From: RPRB01 sp035519675
GTDB taxonomy: Bacteria; Myxococcota; Myxococcia; Myxococcales; Myxococcaceae
Assembly (NCBI GenBank): GCA_035519675.1
Contig: DATIWB010000100.1
Span: 94,218-158,217 of the forward strand
Reading direction: 5' to 3'
DNA: 64,000 bases
Both the position numbers and the translations under genes were made by a program. The notes beneath the pieces are model-generated. The model was not told the origin of the DNA, did no database searches, and worked only from the letters and a program-made list of their open reading frames with translations. This document shows positions 17,029 through 25,062 of the stretch, one piece after another (positions within the stretch are counted from its first letter, which is position 1; each line of letters opens with the position of its first letter).

Positions 17029-17484
17029 ATGAAAGCACGGCTCCAGCTGATCCCCTTCGTCCACCGCACCACCCATCGCATCGGGCTGTACCTCGACGCC
17101 GCGGAGCCGCCGCTGGCGCTGTCCCAGGGCGAAGCGCACCTCCTCGCCCATCTGGCCGAGGCCGGACCGTGCTCGGTGGCGGAGCTCCACCGCGCGTTCG
17201 CCCACAAGCGCTCGACCCTGACCAGCTACCTCGACCGGCTGGAGTCGCGGGGCGAGGTGACCCGGGACGTGCGTCCGGAGGACCGCCGCTCCTTCACCGT
17301 CCGGCTCACTCGGAACGGTGCCCGCACCGCGGCCCGGGTGCACCAGCACCTCGCGGCGCTCGAGGAGCGTGCGCTGGGGCGCCTCACCGAGCGGGACCTG
17401 CGCGGCTTCCAGGCGGTGCTCCACGCCCTCTCCGAGACCATCGACGGCGACGACTCGCCACAGTCCAAGAGGAAGTCCCCATGA
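17029..17484 (+). CDS. MarR-family transcriptional regulator
   Basis: A 151-residue winged-helix protein. The DNA-binding core is GPCSVAELHRAFAHKRSTL then TSYLDRLESRGEVTR, and the wing is VRPEDRRSFTVRLT, followed by dimerisation helices (VHQHLAALEERALGRL). MarR proteins are dimers that usually repress themselves and a neighbour and are released by small ligands. The inverted repeat at 17007-17023 is the likely self-operator. It overlaps the next gene by ATGA, so the target is probably that gene and perhaps the divergent ctpA-like gene. Confidence 0.85.
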   Translation: MKARLQLIPFVHRTTHRIGLYLDAAEPPLALSQGEAHLLAHLAEAGPCSVAELHRAFAHKRSTLTSYLDRLESRGEVTRDVRPEDRRSFTVRLTRNGARTAARVHQHLAALEERALGRLTERDLRGFQAVLHALSETIDGDDSPQSKRKSP

Positions 17485-18029
17485 GCCTCGTTCCCCTCGT
17501 CGCCGCGGCCCTCGCCGCCGCCCCGCCGGACGCGCCGGACGCGCCGGAGCGGGTGAGCCACGTCTACCAGCAACACCTCCAGGCGGCGCCGGACCGGGTG
17601 CTGCCCCTGCTCACCCCGCTCGGCGAGCGCGCCTGGGCCCACGGCTGGGAACCGCAGATGCGCTGGGAGCCGCCGGGCGGCGGCGCGGGCACGCTGTTCG
17701 TCATCCGGCACCCCGGGCACCCGCCCGCGCAGGCTCAGGACACGGTGTGGCTGCTGGACACCTGGGAGCCCGCGGCGGGACACCTGCACTACGTCCACCT
17801 CACCCCCGGCTCGGACGTGACCGAGATCGACATCCGCCTCCGGCCCGACGGAGAGACCCGGAGCATCGCCACCGTCCGCTACACCTGGACCGCGCTGGGC
17901 GCCCCCGGCGTGGCGCTGGTGAGGAGCAAGACGCCAAAGGCCTACCTCCAGGCGATGCGGGAGTGGGAGCGGGCGCTCAACCACTTCCTCACGACGGGGC
18001 AGGCGCTTCGACCGGCGCACGGGGGCTGA
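17481..18029 (+). CDS. SRPBCC/START-like protein coupled to the MarR regulator
   Basis: A 182-residue protein. A short hydrophobic N-terminus (MSLVPLVAAALAAAP) may be a signal peptide. The main domain resembles the SRPBCC/polyketide-cyclase-like fold (HLQAAPDRVLPLLTPLGE at the start, GTLFVIRHPGH, HYVHLTPGSDVTEIDIRL, and a C-terminal helix KTPKAYLQAMREWERALN). Such folds bind hydrophobic ligands. The family assignment is tentative. AGAGGAAG precedes the ATG, which overlaps the MarR stop. Its 3' end overlaps the convergent hydrolase gene by 41 bases. Confidence 0.6.
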   Translation: MSLVPLVAAALAAAPPDAPDAPERVSHVYQQHLQAAPDRVLPLLTPLGERAWAHGWEPQMRWEPPGGGAGTLFVIRHPGHPPAQAQDTVWLLDTWEPAAGHLHYVHLTPGSDVTEIDIRLRPDGETRSIATVRYTWTALGAPGVALVRSKTPKAYLQAMREWERALNHFLTTGQALRPAHGG

Positions 18030-18891
18030 CCGCCAGGAGCCCGAGCTCCTCGGCGAAGCCGCGGAGCCGCTGCACCAGCTCGCGGGGCCGCTCCATCTGC
18101 GGCACGTGGCCGAAGCCCGGCACCACCTCGATGCGCGCTCCGGATGGGAGATGCGCCCGGTACCAGTCGAGCTGCTCGCGCGGGAGCAGCTTCTCGCTCG
18201 CCCCCCAGAGCAGCAGGGTGGGCGCCCGCAGGCCGGCGATGAGATCGGGGGGGATGTGGTGGCGCTGCTGGGCGTGGGTGCGCAGCGCCCGCACCGCGGG
18301 CGTGGCGTGCATCTTCTTCAGCTCGGGGGCGAAGAGGATCGCCACCAGCGGCGCGCGATGGAACAGCCGGCGGGTGAGCCGGACCGCATCGGCGGTGGTG
18401 CGCACGTCGAGCACTCGCATCAGCTCGGCCATCGACTCCGGAGACATCTGCCCGCCGGCCGGCGAGACCAGGCCCAGCGCCACCACGTCCTCGGGGTGCA
18501 CCGCGCCCAGGATGACCGACAGCGCCCCGCCGAGTGAGTTCCCCACCACGAACGCCGGCGCCTTCACCACCTCGCGACAGAAGGCGTGGAGCACCGAGAG
18601 CTGCTCCTCCAGGGTGAGCGGTCCGGACGCGGGCAGCGGCGAGAAGCCGTTCCCCGGAAGGTCCACCGCGTAGACCGCGGAGAAGTCGCGGGCCAGCGGA
18701 CGCAGCACGCGCACCCACCCGTTGGCGCTCCCGCCCAGCCCGTGGACCAGCAGCACCGGCGGCCCCACGCCGGTCCCCGCCACCCGGTAGGCGTGGACCG
18801 CATGGCCGGCCACCAGGTGCAGGTCGGAGCCGACGCCGGCGGCGATGAGCCGCCTCCGCACGTACCCCTGCACCGTGGCCAGGAGGTTCAC
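17989..18891 (-). CDS. Alpha/beta hydrolase
   Basis: A 300-residue alpha/beta-hydrolase-fold enzyme. The oxyanion motif VHGLGGSANGW, the nucleophile elbow VVGNSLGGAL (serine), an acid near LLLWGASEKLLPRE and the histidine in GFGHVPQMERP form a complete triad. It probably hydrolyses a small ester or amide; the substrate is unknown. The start is a GTG at 18889-18891. It lies 42 bases downstream of the EnvC-like gene on the same strand and may be the tail of the ftsE-ftsX operon. No signal peptide is seen. Confidence 0.85.
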   Translation of the reverse strand: MNLLATVQGYVRRRLIAAGVGSDLHLVAGHAVHAYRVAGTGVGPPVLLVHGLGGSANGWVRVLRPLARDFSAVYAVDLPGNGFSPLPASGPLTLEEQLSVLHAFCREVVKAPAFVVGNSLGGALSVILGAVHPEDVVALGLVSPAGGQMSPESMAELMRVLDVRTTADAVRLTRRLFHRAPLVAILFAPELKKMHATPAVRALRTHAQQRHHIPPDLIAGLRAPTLLLWGASEKLLPREQLDWYRAHLPSGARIEVVPGFGHVPQMERPRELVQRLRGFAEELGLLAVSPRAPVEAPAPS

Positions 18892-18933
18892 GCAACCAAC
18901 GTAAGCACCCTGCCGCGGTGCGTCAAGATGGAC

Positions 18934-20049
18934 TCAGGGTGCTCGGGCCATCGCTGCGCCGACCCAGGGCATCGGGTCCACCGCCAGCCCGCGGCGGCGA
19001 ACCTCGAAGTAGAGGTATGCCCCTTTCAGCGATCCGCTGTCCCCCACCGTCCCCACCACCTCGCCCGGAAAGACGCGGGACCCGACCGGGCGGAGCACCT
19101 CGGCCAGGTGGGCGTAGATGGTGTGGTACCCGTCGCCCTGGTCGAGCACCACGAGATTTCCGTACCCGCCGAGCCACCCCGTCCAGGCCACGGTGGCGGG
19201 GGCGAGCGCATGCACCGGGGCGCCCGGCGCCGCGCGGATGTCGAGCCCCTTCTGCACCGTCACGGTGTTGAACCTGGGGTGCACCAGCCGGCCGAAGGCC
19301 ACCTCCACGTGCCCCGGGGCGGGGAGGGGCAGCTTTCCGCGGAGTGCGCCGAACCCGGTCGGCTCCGGCTCCTCCAGGACCGCGGCCAGCGCCTGGAGCT
19401 GGGCCCGGGAGCGGCCCAGCTCGGCCAGCACCGTGCCCGCGGCGCGTGCCTTGGCCTGGAGCAGCTGCAGCGCCTCGCCGAGCTCGGTCTGCTGTTCGGC
19501 CGCCTCCTCGGCCTCGGCGCGCAGCTCCGCGAGCCGGCCGCCCATCTGGCGCTTCCAGGCATCCAGCTGCTCGAGCCGCGAGCGCTGGAAGAGCACCACC
19601 GAGCGCATCTCGTCGAGCGCGGCGAGGTCGCTCTTGACCAGCGAGGAGAGCGCCCGCGCCCGCCAGGCGAAGGTGGCCACGTCCTGGGCGGGGAGCAGCA
19701 CCTCGAGGGGGCTGCGCTGGGTGAGGCGGTAGAGCGACACCAGCCTCGGCCGGAGCCGCTCCACCCGCGACTCGAGCACTGCCCGGGCGAGGGCCTCCTC
19801 GGCCTCGGTGGCGGCGAGGCGAGTGCCGAGTACCCGCATCTGCGCCGACAGGGCCGCCGCCCGCGCCGCCGACACCCGCGCCAGCCCGGCATAGACCGAG
19901 AACGCCGCCTCGGCGTTCCCCGACTGCGCGCGGAGCGCCTTCAGCAGCGTGCGCTGGGCCTCGAGCGGGTCGGCCTCCGCGGCGGGCTCGGCCGCGGCCG
20001 CGGCCGTCCCGACCACGGCGGCCAGGAGGAGCACCGACCCGGACCTCAT
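18934..20049 (-). CDS. EnvC-like protein with degenerate LytM (M23) domain
   Basis: A 371-residue periplasmic protein: signal peptide (MRSGSVLLLAAVVGTAAAAAE), a long coiled coil (about 30-230), then a C-terminal LytM/M23 domain. The metal ligands are lost. The first His of the HxxxD motif is Gln (VQKGLDIRA) and the HxH motif is YxY (GAYLYFEVRRRG); the aspartate and the YAHL histidine remain. It should therefore not be an active peptidase. This is the EnvC pattern, in which the inactive LytM domain activates cell-wall amidases under FtsEX control. The ATG overlaps the ftsX stop (ATGA), and the gene order ftsE-ftsX-envC supports the role. Confidence 0.85.
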   Translation of the reverse strand: MRSGSVLLLAAVVGTAAAAAEPAAEADPLEAQRTLLKALRAQSGNAEAAFSVYAGLARVSAARAAALSAQMRVLGTRLAATEAEEALARAVLESRVERLRPRLVSLYRLTQRSPLEVLLPAQDVATFAWRARALSSLVKSDLAALDEMRSVVLFQRSRLEQLDAWKRQMGGRLAELRAEAEEAAEQQTELGEALQLLQAKARAAGTVLAELGRSRAQLQALAAVLEEPEPTGFGALRGKLPLPAPGHVEVAFGRLVHPRFNTVTVQKGLDIRAAPGAPVHALAPATVAWTGWLGGYGNLVVLDQGDGYHTIYAHLAEVLRPVGSRVFPGEVVGTVGDSGSLKGAYLYFEVRRRGLAVDPMPWVGAAMARAP

Positions 20050-20945
20050 GCGCGAAGGAACCGGTGAACCGCGAGGTAGCTCCCGGAGAGGCCCAGCGCC
20101 GCCCCGGCGAGCCCGAGCTCCAGGGCCTCCATCCACGGCCGCGCGTCGGCGGTGACGCCGGGGAGCCGGAGGAAGGAGAGCAGGGTCGCGAGCTGGGGGG
20201 ACAGCGTCTGCCGGAAGACGAGGAGCCCGGTGATGGCCAGCGCTGCCCCGGCGAGCCCCTGGAGCGCTCCCTCGAGTAGGAACGGCGCCTGGACGAACCG
20301 GTCGGTCGCTCCGACCAGCTTCTGGATCTCCACCTCCTCCCGCCGCGCGTAGATGGCGAGCTGGAGGGTGGCGGAGACGATGATCAGGGTCGCCCCCACC
20401 AGGACCACGAAGGCCACCCACCCCGCCCAGCGCACCGCGCGGGCGAGGGCCGCGAGCCGCTCCACGGCCTGCTCGCCGTAGTCGACCCCGGTCACGGCCG
20501 GCGTCCCGCGCAGCTCGGCGGCGAGCGCCCGCAGCGAATCGGGGGCGCGCATCCGCTCCGGCACCCGGACCTCCAGCGACGGCGGGAGTGGCTCCTCCGA
20601 CAGCCCGCGCAGCGACTCGGCGGCCGGCCCCAGCTCCCTGACCAGCCGCTCCAGCGCCGCCCGCGGGGTCACCTCGTCCACCGCCATGCTCCGCTCGCGC
20701 AGGGTGGCCGCCACCGCGGCCCGGGCCTCGGGCGAGGCGCGCGGGTCGAGGTACACCGTCACCCGCACCTCGCCGCCCAGGCTCCCCACCAGTCGGTCCA
20801 GCTCGTGCGCCGCCGAGCGCGCCAGCCCGAGGGTGAACAGGGCGATGGCGAGGGTCACCGTGGAGACGGCGTGGACGAACGGCTGGTGCCGGATGCCCTC
20901 CACTGCCGAACGCCAGAACGTCTGCGCCTTCGCGACCGCGCCCAA
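20046..20945 (-). CDS. ftsX: Cell division ABC-transporter-like membrane protein FtsX
   Basis: A 299-residue protein with the FtsX layout: a membrane helix near 25-45 (VSTVTLAIALFTLGLA), a periplasmic domain of about 115 residues, then three helices (VAFVVLVGATLIIVSATLQL, a loop REEVEIQKLVGATDRFV typical of FtsX, ALAITGLLVF and the C-terminal helix). With FtsE it transmits ATP hydrolysis across the membrane to EnvC. The start is TTG at 20943-20945, supported by GGAGG four bases before it. It lies 12 bases after ftsE. Confidence 0.9.
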   Translation of the reverse strand: MGAVAKAQTFWRSAVEGIRHQPFVHAVSTVTLAIALFTLGLARSAAHELDRLVGSLGGEVRVTVYLDPRASPEARAAVAATLRERSMAVDEVTPRAALERLVRELGPAAESLRGLSEEPLPPSLEVRVPERMRAPDSLRALAAELRGTPAVTGVDYGEQAVERLAALARAVRWAGWVAFVVLVGATLIIVSATLQLAIYARREEVEIQKLVGATDRFVQAPFLLEGALQGLAGAALAITGLLVFRQTLSPQLATLLSFLRLPGVTADARPWMEALELGLAGAALGLSGSYLAVHRFLRA

Positions 20946-20957
20946 GGAGCCTCCGCC

Positions 20958-21647
20958 CTACCCCACCCGCCGGACCGCCGCCGGCCCGCCCGCGTCGGAG
21001 ACGATGCGACCCCTCTCCAGCCGGACCACCCGCTTGTGCGAGCGCTCCACCATCGCCAGGTCGTGCGTGGCCACCACCACCGTCGTCCCGCGCACGTTGG
21101 CGTCCGAGAGCAAGCTCATGGTCTCCTGGGTGAGCCCGGGGTCGAGGTTGCCGGTGGGCTCGTCCGCCAGCAGCAGCGCCGGCTCGTTCACCAGCGCCCG
21201 GGCGATGACCACCCGCTGCTGCTCTCCACCGCTGAGCTTGAGGGGCAGACTCTCGGTCTTGTGCTGCAGCCCCACCAGCTTGAGCATCCGGTTCGCGCGC
21301 TGCCGGGCCTCGTCGCGGGCCACCCCCAGCACGTCGAGCGCGAGCGCCACGTTGTCCAGCACCGTGCGGTGGGGCAGCAGCTTGAAGTCCTGGAAGACCA
21401 CCCCGATGTTGCGCCGGAGGAAGGGGATGCTCGACTGGCGGATGCGCGCCACGTTCCGCCCGCCGACCAGGATCTGCCCCCGGGTGGCCGGCTCGGCGCA
21501 GAAGACGAGTCGGAGGAGCGTCGTCTTTCCCGCACCCGAGGGGCCGGTGAGGAACACGAACTCACCTTTCTCCACCGTCAGGTTCACGTCGACCAGCGCC
21601 GGCGGGTCGCCGGGGTACGCCTTGGTGACGTGGAACATCTGGATCAT
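20958..21647 (-). CDS. ftsE: Cell division ATP-binding protein FtsE
   Basis: A 229-residue ABC ATPase with Walker A GPSGAGKTT, Q-loop VFQDFKLLPHRTV, signature LSGGEQQRV, Walker B LLLADEPTGNLD and H-loop ATHDLAM. The IGVVFQDFKLL stretch is typical of FtsE. It energises FtsX at the division site. The start ATG at 21645-21647 begins the family-conserved IQMFHVTKAYPG. A possible promoter (TTGACC near 21725-21730) lies in the 93-base divergent gap. Confidence 0.94.
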   Translation of the reverse strand: MIQMFHVTKAYPGDPPALVDVNLTVEKGEFVFLTGPSGAGKTTLLRLVFCAEPATRGQILVGGRNVARIRQSSIPFLRRNIGVVFQDFKLLPHRTVLDNVALALDVLGVARDEARQRANRMLKLVGLQHKTESLPLKLSGGEQQRVVIARALVNEPALLLADEPTGNLDPGLTQETMSLLSDANVRGTTVVVATHDLAMVERSHKRVVRLERGRIVSDAGGPAAVRRVG

Positions 21648-21740
21648 CGGCTGTCGGTGCGACTGGATTGTTGCAGAACGGGGCTCACTCGGCCACGGAA
21701 CGACCTTTCCGTGCCAGACTCGGGGGTCAAGAGTCCCTCG

Positions 21741-22274
21741 ATGAGCGACGACTTCCAGTTTCCCGAGCCCGTGGCCGAGGCCGAGCTGACGCCGGCCCCC
21801 CTCCCGAGGCAGCGCTCGCCCCTCGTCCTCCCGTGGATGGTGGCGGGGTTGGCGGTGGTGGCGCTCACCGTGGTCTCGCTCTACGCCAAGAAGCTGATCG
21901 ACGACCAGACTGCCCGAGCTTACCAGGCGATGCGAATGGCCGACGAGTACGCCTCGCGGGCGAACAAGCTCGAGGCGGACCAGAAGGACTCCCGGCGTCA
22001 GGTCATCACCTCGTCGGAGAAGACCGACGAGCTCCGGGCCGCCGCCGCCCGGCTCACCGAGCAGGTGGCGGACAAGGACTCGGCTCTCGCCCACCTCCGG
22101 GATCGTCACCGACAGCTGGTGACCGACCTGCGCTCCGCGCTTCGCAGCAGCAAGGGCAAGGCGCTCTCCAAGCGGGTGGACCGGATCCTCGCCCACGACG
22201 CCGCGGTCGAGCGGGCCGAGGCTCCCCAGGCGCTCACCAGCCAGTCTCCGGACGCGGGCCCGCGGCGACGCTAG
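21741..22274 (+). CDS. Single-pass membrane protein with periplasmic coiled coil, unknown function
   Basis: A 177-residue protein: a proline-rich cytoplasmic start (residues 1-28), one membrane helix (about 29-48, VLPWMVAGLAVVALTVVSL), then a long charged coiled coil (YASRANKLEADQKD to LVTDLRSALRSSK) and a disordered tail. No family is recognised. It is transcribed away from ftsE from the shared 93-base gap, so a link to division is possible but only positional. Confidence 0.55.
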   Translation: MSDDFQFPEPVAEAELTPAPLPRQRSPLVLPWMVAGLAVVALTVVSLYAKKLIDDQTARAYQAMRMADEYASRANKLEADQKDSRRQVITSSEKTDELRAAAARLTEQVADKDSALAHLRDRHRQLVTDLRSALRSSKGKALSKRVDRILAHDAAVERAEAPQALTSQSPDAGPRRR

Positions 22275-22282
22275 GTCAGGGC

Positions 22283-22301
22283 GGCCGCAGTCAAGGCGGC
22301 C
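22283..22301. terminator. Hairpin between convergent genes, possible bidirectional terminator
   Basis: GGCCGC, loop AGTCAAG, GCGGCC: a perfect 6-base GC stem in the 40-base gap between two genes that end facing each other. There is no T-run on either side. Confidence 0.3.
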
Positions 22302-22314
22302 CGGGCCCCGTCGG

Positions 22315-22860
22315 TCACCCCTTCTGCGGAAGCACCTGCTCGAGCTTGCCGGTCAGCTCGGGCGACATCGGCTCGACGCGGCTGTCGAAGTGCTCGATGA
22401 CCTTCCCGTCCGGGGCGATCAGGAACTTGTTGAAGTTCCAGGTGATGGCGCCGCCCTGCTTCCCCGGCAGGCCGGTCAGGTACTTGTAGAGCGGGTCGGC
22501 GTCCGGACCCTTCACCGGGATCTTGGAGAAGAGCGGGAAGGTGGTCTTGTAGCGGAGCTCGCAGAACTTCTTGATCTCGGAATTGCTCCCCGGCTCCTGC
22601 CCACCGAAATCGTTGGAGGGGAAGCCGAGCACGGTGAAGCCCCGCTCGCGGTACTTCTCGTACAGCGCTTCGAGGCCGGCGTACTGCGGGGTGTAGCCGC
22701 ACTGCGAGGCGGTGTTGACGATGAGCAGCACCTTCCCCTTGTAGTCGGCGAGGGAGGCCTCCTTGCCGTCGATGGTCTTCACCTTGAAGTCGTGAACCGA
22801 CACGGGCGGGCCTCCCGAGGACAGGGTGGTGAGGGCGAGCACGGCAGCGACGAGGTGCAT
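22315..22860 (-). CDS. Secreted glutathione peroxidase-family protein
   Basis: A 181-residue thiol peroxidase. Residues 1-18 are a weak signal peptide, so it is probably periplasmic. The peroxidatic cysteine is Cys54 in NTASQCGYTPQY; the partner motifs GFPSNDFGGQEPG (Gln) and WNFNKFLI (Trp, Asn) complete the active site. A further Cys at KKFCELRYKT could be the resolving cysteine, as in thioredoxin-dependent GPx enzymes. It detoxifies peroxides or lipid hydroperoxides. Its start is 21 bases from that of the divergent gene. Confidence 0.9.
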   Translation of the reverse strand: MHLVAAVLALTTLSSGGPPVSVHDFKVKTIDGKEASLADYKGKVLLIVNTASQCGYTPQYAGLEALYEKYRERGFTVLGFPSNDFGGQEPGSNSEIKKFCELRYKTTFPLFSKIPVKGPDADPLYKYLTGLPGKQGGAITWNFNKFLIAPDGKVIEHFDSRVEPMSPELTGKLEQVLPQKG

Positions 22861-22881
22861 GCGGGCGTATTAACACTGGCC

Positions 22882-23262
22882 ATGGCCGGCGCGCCCGAGG
22901 ACGAGCGACCGTTCGCTGCGGCCCGCGCCCAGGGGCGTCCGTGGCCCGTGACGGGGGTGTATCTGGCCGGGGCGATGCTCCTCGTCGCGACCTGGCTGCA
23001 CGCCGCGACCAGCGGCCAGGGGCGGGCCTTCGGGCCGGGGTACGTGCCCTATGTCCTGGTCACCACCGGGACCCTGACCCTGGCGCTCTGGGGGCTCTGG
23101 CGGATGCGGCGCTGGGCCTTCTGGGCGCTGCCGGCGGCGATGGCCCTCGACGACGCGGTGGTGTGGGCGATGGGCGAGCTGCGGCCCGGGGTGGTGGTGG
23201 CGCAGACCGGGGTGGTGCTCCTGGTCCTGCTCTTCCGGCCCCGCGGCCGCGGGTGGGTGTGA
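22882..23262 (+). CDS. Small membrane protein of unknown function
   Basis: A 126-residue protein with about four hydrophobic segments (VTGVYLAGAMLLVATWLH, VPYVLVTTGTLTLALWGLW, WAFWALPAAMALDDAVVWAM, VVVAQTGVVLLVLLF) and a basic end. No family or motif is recognised. The ATG at 22882 lies only 21 bases from the start of the divergent peroxidase gene, leaving little room for two separate promoters. It precedes the ABC exporter operon by 49 bases. Confidence 0.55.
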   Translation: MAGAPEDERPFAAARAQGRPWPVTGVYLAGAMLLVATWLHAATSGQGRAFGPGYVPYVLVTTGTLTLALWGLWRMRRWAFWALPAAMALDDAVVWAMGELRPGVVVAQTGVVLLVLLFRPRGRGWV

Positions 23263-23311
23263 GCCCGGGACGTGGATGTCGCGCCTCCGAGATGGGAGGC
23301 TGCGGGAGCCG

Positions 23312-24232
23312 ATGTCGGCCGCATTCGCCGCCACCTCTCTTCACAAGCGCTTTCGCACCCGGTTCGGCCGTACCGAGTCGGTGGCGCTCGACGGGGTGGA
23401 TCTGGAGGTGCCGCGCGGCGAGGCGTTCGGCCTCATCGGGCCCAACGGCGCGGGGAAGACGACGTTCATCAAGTGCCTGCTGGGCATCGCCCACCCCGAC
23501 TCGGGCACGGTGGAGCTGCTCGGTGGTCGCCCCGAGGACCCGCGCTCGCGGGCCCGCGTCGGTTACCTTCCGGAGCGGCTCACCTTGCCAGGCGCATGGA
23601 CCCCGCGCGCCTTCCTGGCGAGCGTGGCCCGGCTGAAGGCCTTGCGCCCCGAGCGCTCCGGCCTGGACGGGCTCCTGGCTCGGGTGGGCCTGGCCGAAGC
23701 CGCCGAGCGGAGGATCCGCGGCTTCAGCAAGGGCATGCGCCAGCGGCTCGGGCTGGCCGCGGCGCTGGTGGGCGCCCCCGACCTCCTGGTGCTCGACGAG
23801 CCCACCGACGGCGTCGACCCGCTCGGCCGGGTGGAGATCCGCCAGCTCCTCGCCGCCGAGCTCGCGCGGGGGGCCACGCTCTTCATCAACTCGCACCTGC
23901 TCTCGGAGACCGAGCGTATCTGCAAGCGCATCGGCATCCTCTCGCGAGGACGGCTGGTCCGCTCCGGTCCACTGGAGGCGCTGACCTCGGTCCAGCAGCG
24001 CTGGCGCGTCCGCTTCGCCCCCGGACCGCCGCTGGCGCCCGAGGCGCTGCTGGCCCTCGGGTTCGAGCCCGCGGAGGGCGGGGCGTGGGAGATCGCCGCG
24101 CCGGACGCTCCGGCCCTGAACCGGGCCCTGGACGGTGCCCGGGCTGCCGGGGCGCTGCTGGTGGAGCTGGAGCGTGCCTCGCGGGACCTCGAGGAGGTCC
24201 TGACCGAGGCGCTCGCCGCGGGGGCGGCATGA
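23312..24232 (+). CDS. ABC transporter ATP-binding protein
   Basis: A 306-residue ABC ATPase of the exporter type: Walker A GPNGAGKTT, signature GFSKGMRQRLGLA, Walker B LLVLDEPTDGVDP and H-loop FINSHLLSE. The C-terminal 80 residues form an extra domain, as in CcmA/NatA-like ATPases. I chose the ATG at 23312, after GGGAG and directly before the conserved SLHKRF; an in-frame ATG at 23276 is the alternative. It overlaps the permease gene by ATGA. Confidence 0.87.
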   Translation: MSAAFAATSLHKRFRTRFGRTESVALDGVDLEVPRGEAFGLIGPNGAGKTTFIKCLLGIAHPDSGTVELLGGRPEDPRSRARVGYLPERLTLPGAWTPRAFLASVARLKALRPERSGLDGLLARVGLAEAAERRIRGFSKGMRQRLGLAAALVGAPDLLVLDEPTDGVDPLGRVEIRQLLAAELARGATLFINSHLLSETERICKRIGILSRGRLVRSGPLEALTSVQQRWRVRFAPGPPLAPEALLALGFEPAEGGAWEIAAPDAPALNRALDGARAAGALLVELERASRDLEEVLTEALAAGAA

Positions 24233-25062
24233 TCTCGATCGTGGTGGCGCTGGATCTGCTCCGGGAGGCAGCGGCGAGACGCTGGTTCCTCGCGCTGGCG
24301 CTGGCCCTGACGGGTCTGCTCATTCTCATCGTGACCAGCCTTCGCCTGGAGGTGGTGGACGGCGCGCTGGCCGCGACCCGCCTCTTCGGTCAGCCGCTCT
24401 ACCACCAGATCCAGCCGGCGGACGTGGCGCTCCGGCCGGTGTTCCTCGTGGCGAGCCAGGTCGTCTTCTGGGGAGGGCTTTGCTTCGGCGTCCTCGGGTG
24501 TGCGGACTTCGGGCCGGCGCTGCTGTCACCGGGGCGCATCGAGTACCTGCTCTCGCTGCCGGTGCGTCGCTGGGAGCTGCTCCTCGGCACCTTCCTCGGC
24601 GTGCTCGCGCTCGCGCTCGCCGGCGCGGTGTACGCCTCGGCGGGCCTGGTGCTGGTGCTGGGCGCGAAGACCGGCGTCTGGACCGGCTGGCCGGTGGTGT
24701 CCTCGGTGCTGGCGGCGGTGGCGTTCGGGAGCGTGTACGCCGGCATGCTGGCGGTGACGGTCTGGGTGCGCAGCGCCGCGCTCTCCGCCGCCACCGGCGC
24801 CTCGCTGGTCCTCCTCGGCCTGCTCGCGACCCACCGGGTGGCCCTGCTCGAGGTCATGGGCCGCGGAGTCGGCCGCACGCTCTTCGCCGGGCTCACCGCG
24901 GTGGTGCCTCCGCTCGGCAAGCTGGCCGACGCCGCCGGTGCCCTCGCCTCCAGTGCGCCGCTGGCGCCGGGCGGGCTGGTGCGGCTCCTGGCCGGCACCC
25001 TGGCCTTCGCCGCGGCGCTGCTCGCCCTGGCAGCCTGGCGCTTCGAGCGGAGGGACTTCTGA
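24229..25062 (+). CDS. ABC transporter permease
   Basis: A 277-residue ABC-2-type integral membrane protein with about six helices. After a first helix (FLALALALTGLLILIVTS) comes a periplasmic stretch, then a cytoplasmic segment LLSPGRIEYLLSLPVRRWELL typical of ABC-2 permeases, then further helices. It forms a transporter with the ATPase encoded just before it. The substrate is unknown. Both ends overlap neighbours (ATGA upstream, TGATG downstream), so the three genes form one coupled unit. Confidence 0.82.
   Translation: MISIVVALDLLREAAARRWFLALALALTGLLILIVTSLRLEVVDGALAATRLFGQPLYHQIQPADVALRPVFLVASQVVFWGGLCFGVLGCADFGPALLSPGRIEYLLSLPVRRWELLLGTFLGVLALALAGAVYASAGLVLVLGAKTGVWTGWPVVSSVLAAVAFGSVYAGMLAVTVWVRSAALSAATGASLVLLGLLATHRVALLEVMGRGVGRTLFAGLTAVVPPLGKLADAAGALASSAPLAPGGLVRLLAGTLAFAAALLALAAWRFERRDF

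Noticed and set aside
18934..20049. Annotation as an active M23 peptidase
   Set aside because: Three metal-site positions are substituted (Gln for His, and Tyr for both His of HxH); EnvC-like activator is the better call.
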